This document shows, piece by piece, positions 57,098 to 64,000 of a stretch of 64,000 nt of DNA. The notes below the pieces were generated by a model that was not told the origin of the DNA, did no database searches, and was given only the letters and a program-made list of their open reading frames with translations. The number at the start of each line of letters is the position of its first letter. Position 1 is the stretch's first letter. Source of the DNA: Chinchilla lanigera (lineage: Eukaryota > Chordata > Mammalia > Rodentia > Chinchillidae); NCBI RefSeq assembly GCF_000276665.1, contig NW_004955488.1, forward strand, positions 1,400,294 to 1,464,293. Direction: 5' to 3'. Made by a program: the position numbers and the translations under genes.

Positions 57098-60000
57098 GTC
57101 AGTGAATTTGAAGACACATTTGAAATAAACCATATAGAACAGCTAAAATAACAAAATAATGAGGAATAAATGTTATGAGGTTGATCAGATACTACTAAGG
57201 GAGTCTTTGGATCATAGAAATTCTAAAAGGAGAAAATTAAAGGAAAGTAAACAGACGCTTATTAGAAGTAATACTGGTAGAAAACTACCTGATTGGAAAA
57301 ACATGAGGAAATTTTGAAAGTACCAAAAGTAACTTATTTTATACCAAGAATAGGAGGGATTACTCAGCAGAAACCCTGAAAGACAAAATGAAAGAGTATT
57401 GTACACTCCAAGTGCAAAAAGAAAAACAAAATAAAAATACTTCGATATAAGCAAAACTACATTTGACAGATATATCCTTTGGTAATCAAAGGTAAATAAA
57501 GGTATAGAAAAACAGAAGGTAAAGAGTTCATAATCACTAGACCTGCTTTACAAGAAATCCTATGGAGAATATTACAAAACGAGTTGAATAAATGACAGCA
57601 AACAGCACAACAACATAAAAAAGTATGAAGCTTACTGGCAAGAATAAGTATGTAATAAACACAACTATAACACTAAATGTGGTCCCTAAATGACTTTTAA
57701 TTATGATGCAGAATTTAAACAATAAAGTATTAATAAAATACAATGGTGGATATATCTTTTAAAAGATTAATATATGACATTAATAACATAAAATGTATGT
57801 GGAAGAAGTAAAAGCTATAGGGTTTTTTATATGCAATTCAAGTTAATGTGTTACCAGCAAAAAATAAATAATTATTGTCTATGGAAACCCCATGGTCATC
57901 TTAAAAGGAAATATCTGTGGGGGATACATAAAGAGAATGAGAAAATGAATCAACACTATAAAAATTCAATGAAATACAATGAAAAATAGCAAAGGAGGAC
58001 ACATGGGATTTAAAAATATAAAAGTTAATGTAAATAGTTTTCACAATGACTTTTTTTCATCAGTAAATGCTTCAAATATAAATGAATACAATGCTCCCAC
58101 TCAAAAGACAGTAGTTGAAATGGAAAAAAAAACATTTAGCAATCTGCTTTTCAAAGAGATTTACTTCAGATTTAAGTTCACAAAGGCTTGAAATGAATCA
58201 TTGGAATAAATATTACACACAGATTGTAACCAAAAGAGGTTGCAGTGACCATAATTATATCAGATAGAGTAAACTTGAAGTCAAAAGCTGTCACAAGGTA
58301 AAAGGAAGGGTACAGTATAATGAAAAAAGAGTCAAAGTATCTGAAGTACAGATATAGATGCTTACAACTTTAGAGTGCTCAAAGATATGAAACAAAAATT
58401 GAGAGATCTGAAGGGAGAAATAGAAACATGACAGTGGTAGAAAAGTTAACATCTTTAAAAAATTAAAAAAGGAACTCAGCTACATCCTAAATAAGTTAAA
58501 CTAATTAGGAAATATTGGACAACACACAAAAGTTAGTAAAATATACATGTACATATTTTTCTGCCAACAGAAAAATATTTAAAATATTTTAACTTACTTA
58601 AAAAGATTGGAAACACATAAACATATTTTCTGAGTATATTTAAATGAAAAATTAACAACAGAAGACAATTAGAAAATTCATAAATATGTGGAAATTAAAC
58701 AATATGCTCTCATTCAATTGATGAAAGGTGCAATAAAAAATTATAATATCCTTATTATAAAAATAATGAATCAAAATTTATGAGATGTACCAGAAGCAGT
58801 ATTGAAAGTGCAGCTCATACTGATAAATATCTACTTTATGCAGGAAAAAAATCTCAAGTAAGTAAATGAACTTTAAACCTTAAGAAAATGTAAAAAGAAG
58901 AGTAAAGTATGACCCAAATTAAGGCAAGGAGGGTAATAGTATAAATTACAGTAACACCAATGAAATTTTAAAAAGATAATAAAAAGTGTGGCAAAGCCAA
59001 TTGATTTATTTAAAAATATTTAAAATTGTATTCCTACCTAAGATAGAAAAACTTCAAGTAAATACAATGAAAAATATGAGGAGAAATTACAATAAGCTCC
59101 ATAGAAATTTTAAAAATCATAAAAATTGCAATAAAATCCATGTACTCACAAATTTGGTTACCTGGAAGAAATTGCTGAACACACAAAACTTGCTGCATCT
59201 GAATTATAAGGAGGTGGAAAATGTGAAAAAAAAGTATATATATATATGACTTAATTAATCACAAAACACTCTCATGAGTGAAACTCAAGACAATGAGACT
59301 ACCCTGGAGAAGTTTGCCAAAATTTTCAAGAACTTATACCAATCCCTTTAAAAAGTCTTCTAAAATTTTGAACAGGAGATACCTATAAATTCATTTTATT
59401 AGGCCTCCTTACTCTGATACCAAAATTAGACAAATGCACTATAAAGAAAGAAAGCTATAAATCAAATCAGCCGATGAATATAGATATGAAAATACTCAAC
59501 AAAATACCAGCAAGCAAAATTGAATAATAGTAAATAAAATTGAATAATAAAACTATATAATGTAGTCAACTGAGATTTATCCCAGGAATGCAAAAATGGT
59601 TCAACATGTGAAAGTCAATAAATGTGATATAGCACATTAAAATAAAACAGGATAAGTATTAAATGATGACCTTAATAAATGCAGAAAATGATCTGGCAAG
59701 ACTCAATACCTATTTTCATTTTTAAAAATTCCAAGAAACTAGGGATTGAAAGAAATTTCAACATAAAAATGACTATATAAATACAAGATATATCTATTTA
59801 ATTTTCATGGTCTCACTGAGGTAAAAAGGTAAATATTTTGTGCTAATCTCATAACAAAGCTTGCATGCTACTCTCATTATTCCTTTTAAAGTAGTACTAG
59901 AAATCTTCTACTATGAAGACAATAATACTCAAAGTATTAATTATTGTTACTGTCTCTGAGCCTGTTTTGAAACTCTGTCTTACTGTTATTTTTTTCTCTT

Positions 60001-60300
60001 TAAAATAAAAAAATCCTAGTTGCTCCATTAATAAAAAAAAGAAAACACGTTCAAATGGAAAGAAAGATTGAAATTATCTCTGTTCACATAGACCATAATC
60101 TTATATGTGGAAAATTCCATAGATTCTACATTTAACACCCCTAGAATTAATGCATGAATAGAGGCAAGTTCCAGGATCCAAAATCACTTGTTTGCTAAAA
60201 CAGCAAAGAACAATTTGAATAGGAAATTAAGATGAAATTACTATTTAAAATAGAACAAAATACTGAATGTTAACCTCACCAAGAAACTGAAAGACTAAAA
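57098..60300 (+). mobile_element. Ancient L1 (L1M-type): end of ORF1, spacer, ORF2 endonuclease and RT
   Basis: ORF1 C-terminal part at 57100-57600 ('aatcactagacctgctttac', 'aagaaatcctatggag'). ORF2 begins near 58000: 'gctcccactcaaaagacagt' and 'ttgtaaccaaaagaggttgc' (endonuclease part), then 'taaatatgtggaaattaaac' (58682) and, in RT, 'agatttatcccaggaatgca' (59574) and 'tggttcaacatgtgaaagtc' (59598). After a nested L1 tail at 59913-60035 it resumes with 'taatcttatatgtggaaaat' (60095) and 'gttccaggatccaaaatcac'. No frame is intact. The minus and plus frames of 60-90 codons listed along it are remnants. Confidence 0.82.
59913..60035 (+). mobile_element. L1 3' UTR tail nested in ancient L1 ORF2
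   Basis: 'tatgaagacaataatactca', 'gcctgttttgaaactctgtc' and 'ttttctctttaaaataaaaa'. The two sides are adjacent in intact L1 ORF2. Confidence 0.7.
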
Positions 60301-60764
60301 GACAATGCTTCTTCCACTGGAGATCATGTTCATGGATAGGTCTACGTCAAAATTTTGTCACACCCTTGTGTACACAGACAAGAGGGATTCTGCACTGAAT
60401 AGGATAGCAACCAATCGTATGTCATACAGTAAGTTAGACCTAGCAGTCATTCCACGTGCACAGAATGGAACAAGCAAACAATAGAAAGCCCCTATAACAA
60501 ATGTTATATGAAGCCCCTATAACAAATTCAGCCTTATGGCAGACAACATGCCTTTGGCTGGCCTGGCTCAGCATGGAGAAAGGACAGAGCTCAGTGGTTG
60601 TACAGCAAAGTCCTAGTAAGTGGGAGTAGAAAAAAAAAATTAGAAAGACTCCAGATGTGACCTCTATTTCTCCTCCATACATTGTGGATTCCAATATTAG
60701 CATTTTGTGGCAAAACAAAACAAAACAAACACTTCACCAATTAAAATAGCTTAGCTTGAAGAAT
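60301..60764. other. Unrecognised DNA with a 17-bp direct repeat
   Basis: AAGCCCCTATAACAAAT occurs at 60486-60502 and again at 60511-60527. A 92-codon minus frame (60440-60718) has no motif. Confidence 0.4.
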
Positions 60765-63700
60765 TTTTTGTTTCTTTATTTCTAAAGTTATTTCTCTATT
60801 TTTACTTTCAAAAATTTATAATTGTTCACTTTTTTGTCCTCTCTTGCTTCATCTTTTCCTTTATTTTTATTCTTGACTCTTTTTCCATGTTTCTTTTTCC
60901 CTGTCTCTTCTAATTTTTCATTATTTTATTATCATTTAGTCTTTATCCATTGTTGACATTTGGTTTGATCTACATTAGTTTTACTCTCTTGTTTTCTACT
61001 GTTATTGATGTTATCACTGGCGATCTTAATTGATTTTTACTTCACTATTGGGTTTGTCTTTGTGTTTTCTTTGTTACTGTGGTTTGTTTCCTCCTTTGGA
61101 GTGTTGTCAGGGACTGAGGTCTAAAAGAAGGGTGACATCTGAAACGAGCCATATACGAGAGAAATGGCAGAGATATTCATCCCAGGAAGGACACAGATCT
61201 CAAGATAGAAATATAAGAAATACAATAGAACAAGACAACATGACCTCCCCATGGGTTCACAATTTTTCACTAACTAAATTCAAAGATATTGAACGGATGA
61301 AATGCCAGGCGAGGAACTCAAAAATTAATCTTTAAAATAATCAATAATGTCTCAGATGATAAAAATAAGAACAGAGAATAGAGGAAGACAATGTAGCATA
61401 TGAAAAAGGAAATTCACTAAAGAGATGCAAATTTTGAAGAAGAACCAGTTGGAAACTGTGAATACAAAACTCAGTAAGTCAAATAAAACCTCAATGGAAA
61501 GCCTCATCGACAAACTTCATGAAGCAGTGCACAGGATTTTAGGGATGGAAGACAAGTTTGATGAATTATCACATTCAGACAATAACAGAAATAATTTATG
61601 AATAAAATACTCAAGAACTCTGGAAGATGATTGAAAGAACCAAGTTATAGAAGAGAGCACTCGGGTATAGACTAAAGGCAGAGAAAACCCATTTCCTGGA
61701 AAAATTGCAGAAAATATCTAGTATCTTGGAAACATTCTAGATATTCAGGTACAGGAGACAGTAACCCAAGCAGACATTATTAGAAAAGAATCCCTCACAT
61801 CCAAATTATATTATAGCTCAAATGTTAAGGGGTTAGAGCAAATTAAAAGATATTGAAAATAACAAGAAAAAAACTCTAAGTTGCTTTCAAAGTGAAACGC
61901 TTCAATCTGCACATTTCATATTAGAAAATCTAAAGGCCAAAAGGGCATTGAATGATGTATTCCAAGCCCTGAGAGAAAATAACTGACAACTTAGATTATT
62001 ACTATGTACAGTAAAACATCCTTCAGAATTAATGGAGAAATAAAGAATTTTCAAGAAAAGTAGAAATAAAGAATTTTCAAGAAAACTAAAGGCATCCATG
62101 TCCACTAAAGCAGCACTGCATAATATGAATTAATCCTACAGGGAAAACAGGAAGAGCAGATAAACAAATGAGAAGAAAGGAAGAATGCCACATTATAAAA
62201 ATAGCAAAAAGTAAATGGAAGATTGCATTTTTCTTTACCAACCCTGAATGTAAATGGTCTTAGTTCTCCAATTAAAAGGTACAGACTGATAGGTAGAATT
62301 TTTTTAAAAGATATGAATCTTTGCTGCCTGCAAGAAACACACCTCATCCACAAACAGATACAAGAACTGAAAAGAATAGGGAGGAACATAACTATTCTAT
62401 GAATATATAATTTGAACACATGCAGTGGTAGCTATACTCATATCTGCCAAAGAAGCCTTCAAGAAACAAATCAGCTGAAAGAGACAAAGAAAGTCATTAT
62501 ATATTGGTAAATGAAATGATCAGCCAAGGAGATATAGCAATTATGAATACATTTATATCAAACATTTGGGAGTCCAACTTCAAAAAAGTAAACACTACTT
62601 GACATAGAGAAACATACTTTCCAATATGACAGCACTGGTTAGATTAAATACTTCATTCTCATCAGTAGACATGTTGTGCAGACCAAAATTCAAAAAAAAT
62701 GCCAGAGTTATCATCACACCATACATCAAATGGATGACAGGTGTCTACAGAATAACTGAAGAAATCAATAACTGAACAACACACATTTTTTCAGCAATCC
62801 ATGAATTTGTTGCAAAATACATCATGTGTCCAGGCATAAAGGTAGTTGTAACAAATACAAAATACGTGAAATATTTCTTGTGTCTATTCATATCATAATG
62901 AAATGAAACTAGAAATCAAGAGAAACAAAAATTATACACAAATAAGGAGAGGGGACAATCCACTTTTTAGTGATCAGTAGGTTACTAAAGAATTCAAAGA
63001 GTAAATATAAAGATTTCTAGTGTCAAATGAAAATAAAACCACAATATGCCAGCATCTTTGGAATTCAACAAAGGCAAAGCTACATGAGAATAGCTGTAAG
63101 TGCCTACACCAAAATATCAGAGAGACGTCAAATGCATAATAAAATGGTACATATCAAGGATATGAATAAATCAAATGCAAAGCCAGTAGAAAGAAATAAT
63201 AAACATCACAGCTGAAATTAATGAATTTGAAGACTAAAAGGACCATACAAAGAAACAGAATTGATTCTTCTAAATGATAAACAAGATGAAAACACCCATA
63301 GCCAAACAAAGCAAAAGAAAGGGAGAGAACATCCAAATCAATACAGTTAGTGATGAAAGGGCAATTGCTATAACACACAGTACTGAAATCTGGATTACTA
63401 TAATGATTTTGAAAACCTATTGTCTTTTAAATTGGATAATCAATAAGAAATTAATAAATTTCAATATTAGCTACCAAATTCAAACTAAGAGGAGAAAAAT
63501 CCCCAATCAGTAAAAGATAGTGTGATTGAAGCAACAATAAAGTTTCTGAAAAAAGATAATCCCAAAACAAAAATAATTCACTGGAACATTTTACCAGGCC
63601 ATTAAGGAATTAACACAAATGTTGCTCAAGATACTCTACAAAATGCCCAAACACATAATTTGAAAGCCATCCACAAACCAAATAAAAATACAACAACAAC

Positions 63701-64000
63701 AACACAGAAAACTCTTGGGCAATCTCTTAAATGAGCACAGATGCAAGAATCCTGGAATTAATTCAAAAAATTGACCAGATCATACACCACAATCATATGT
63801 GGTTGTTTTTTTTTTTTTCTTTTTGGGGCAGGATCTTACTATGCAGTTCATGCTGGCCTTGAACTCACTTTTTAGCCCAGGCTCGTCTCAAACTTTCAAT
63901 GATCCTCCTGCCTCAGCCTCCTGAGTGCTGGGATTACAGGTGTGTGCCACCATGCCTGGCTCATGATCATATTTGTTCCATTTGAAAATTACAAGCATGG
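60765..64000 (+). mobile_element. L1 with ORF1 and most of the 5' half of ORF2, runs off the window
   Basis: The first 350 bases are T-rich and may be L1 5' region. ORF1 lies at about 61380-62120: 'cctcatcgacaaacttcatg', 'gggatggaagacaagtttga' and near its end 'tctaaaggccaaaagggcat'. ORF2 follows from about 62200: 'tgaatgtaaatggtcttagt', 'ctgcctgcaagaaacacacc' (endonuclease), 'agccaaggagatatagcaat', and later 'gaaattaatgaatttgaaga'. The frames are broken repeatedly. A B1 interrupts it at 63806-63962. Confidence 0.8.
63806..63962 (-). mobile_element. B1 SINE nested in L1
   Basis: T-rich tail, 'ggatcttactatgcagttca', 'ttttagcccaggctcgtctc', 'tcctcctgcctcagcctcct' and 'gattacaggtgtgtgccacc'. 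ATCATATGTG before and ATCATATTTG after are the likely target duplication. Confidence 0.95.

Overview
This is AT-rich mammalian nuclear DNA, almost certainly from a rodent. The evidence is the mix of repeats: 7SL-derived B1 elements, tRNA-derived ID elements, a B4-like composite SINE, LINE-1 copies of several ages, MaLR/ERVL-type LTRs, and old MIR and L2 fossils. The ID elements are unusually well kept and several have clean target-site duplications, so ID was active recently in this lineage. Their consensus does not look like mouse or rat; a beaver, kangaroo-rat, squirrel or caviomorph source is possible, but I cannot decide from sequence alone. No complete protein-coding gene is visible. The longest gap-free open frames are about 100-130 codons and lie in repeats or show no family resemblance. 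The window reads as a gene desert or the inside of a very large intron. Three short segments have exon-like splice signals: 43470-43583 (+), 14812-14860 (-) and 26239-26318 (-). Layout: 1-9645 holds old L1 pieces, a MaLR-type LTR, a B1 and a minus-strand L1 3' half (4986-6805) that carries a nested plus-strand L1 tail. 9646-13010 is a dense nest: a solo LTR with a 5-bp duplication, a B4-like SINE, and an L1 with a 5' inversion that was later hit by an ID element and by a retrocopied endogenous-retrovirus RNA. 13011-19684 is mostly unique AT-rich DNA with three B1 copies, a GATA-like satellite and a CpG-bearing unique block around 14810-15345. 19685-22340 is a B1, an ID and an ancient L1 with three nested insertions. 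22341-34080 is mostly unique, with a 400-base assembly gap, a 95-bp duplication at the gap edge, ID, MIR, L2 and B1 copies. 34081-41244 holds L1 tails, simple repeats, a 550-base gap next to an LTR of the same family as the ERV retrocopy, and an ERVL-type solo LTR. 41245-53725 is mixed unique DNA with several ID insertions, a candidate coding exon and a long L2. 53726-64000 is nearly all L1: a 3' ORF2 fragment, an ancient L1 interrupted by a MaLR LTR and an L1 tail, and a third L1 running off the end with a B1 inside it. Nothing here forms an operon or pathway. The structure is the result of repeated retrotransposition, and the best find is the ERV transcript that appears to have been copied into an L1 3' end by the L1 machinery. 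All family calls were made by eye, without RepeatMasker or database searches.
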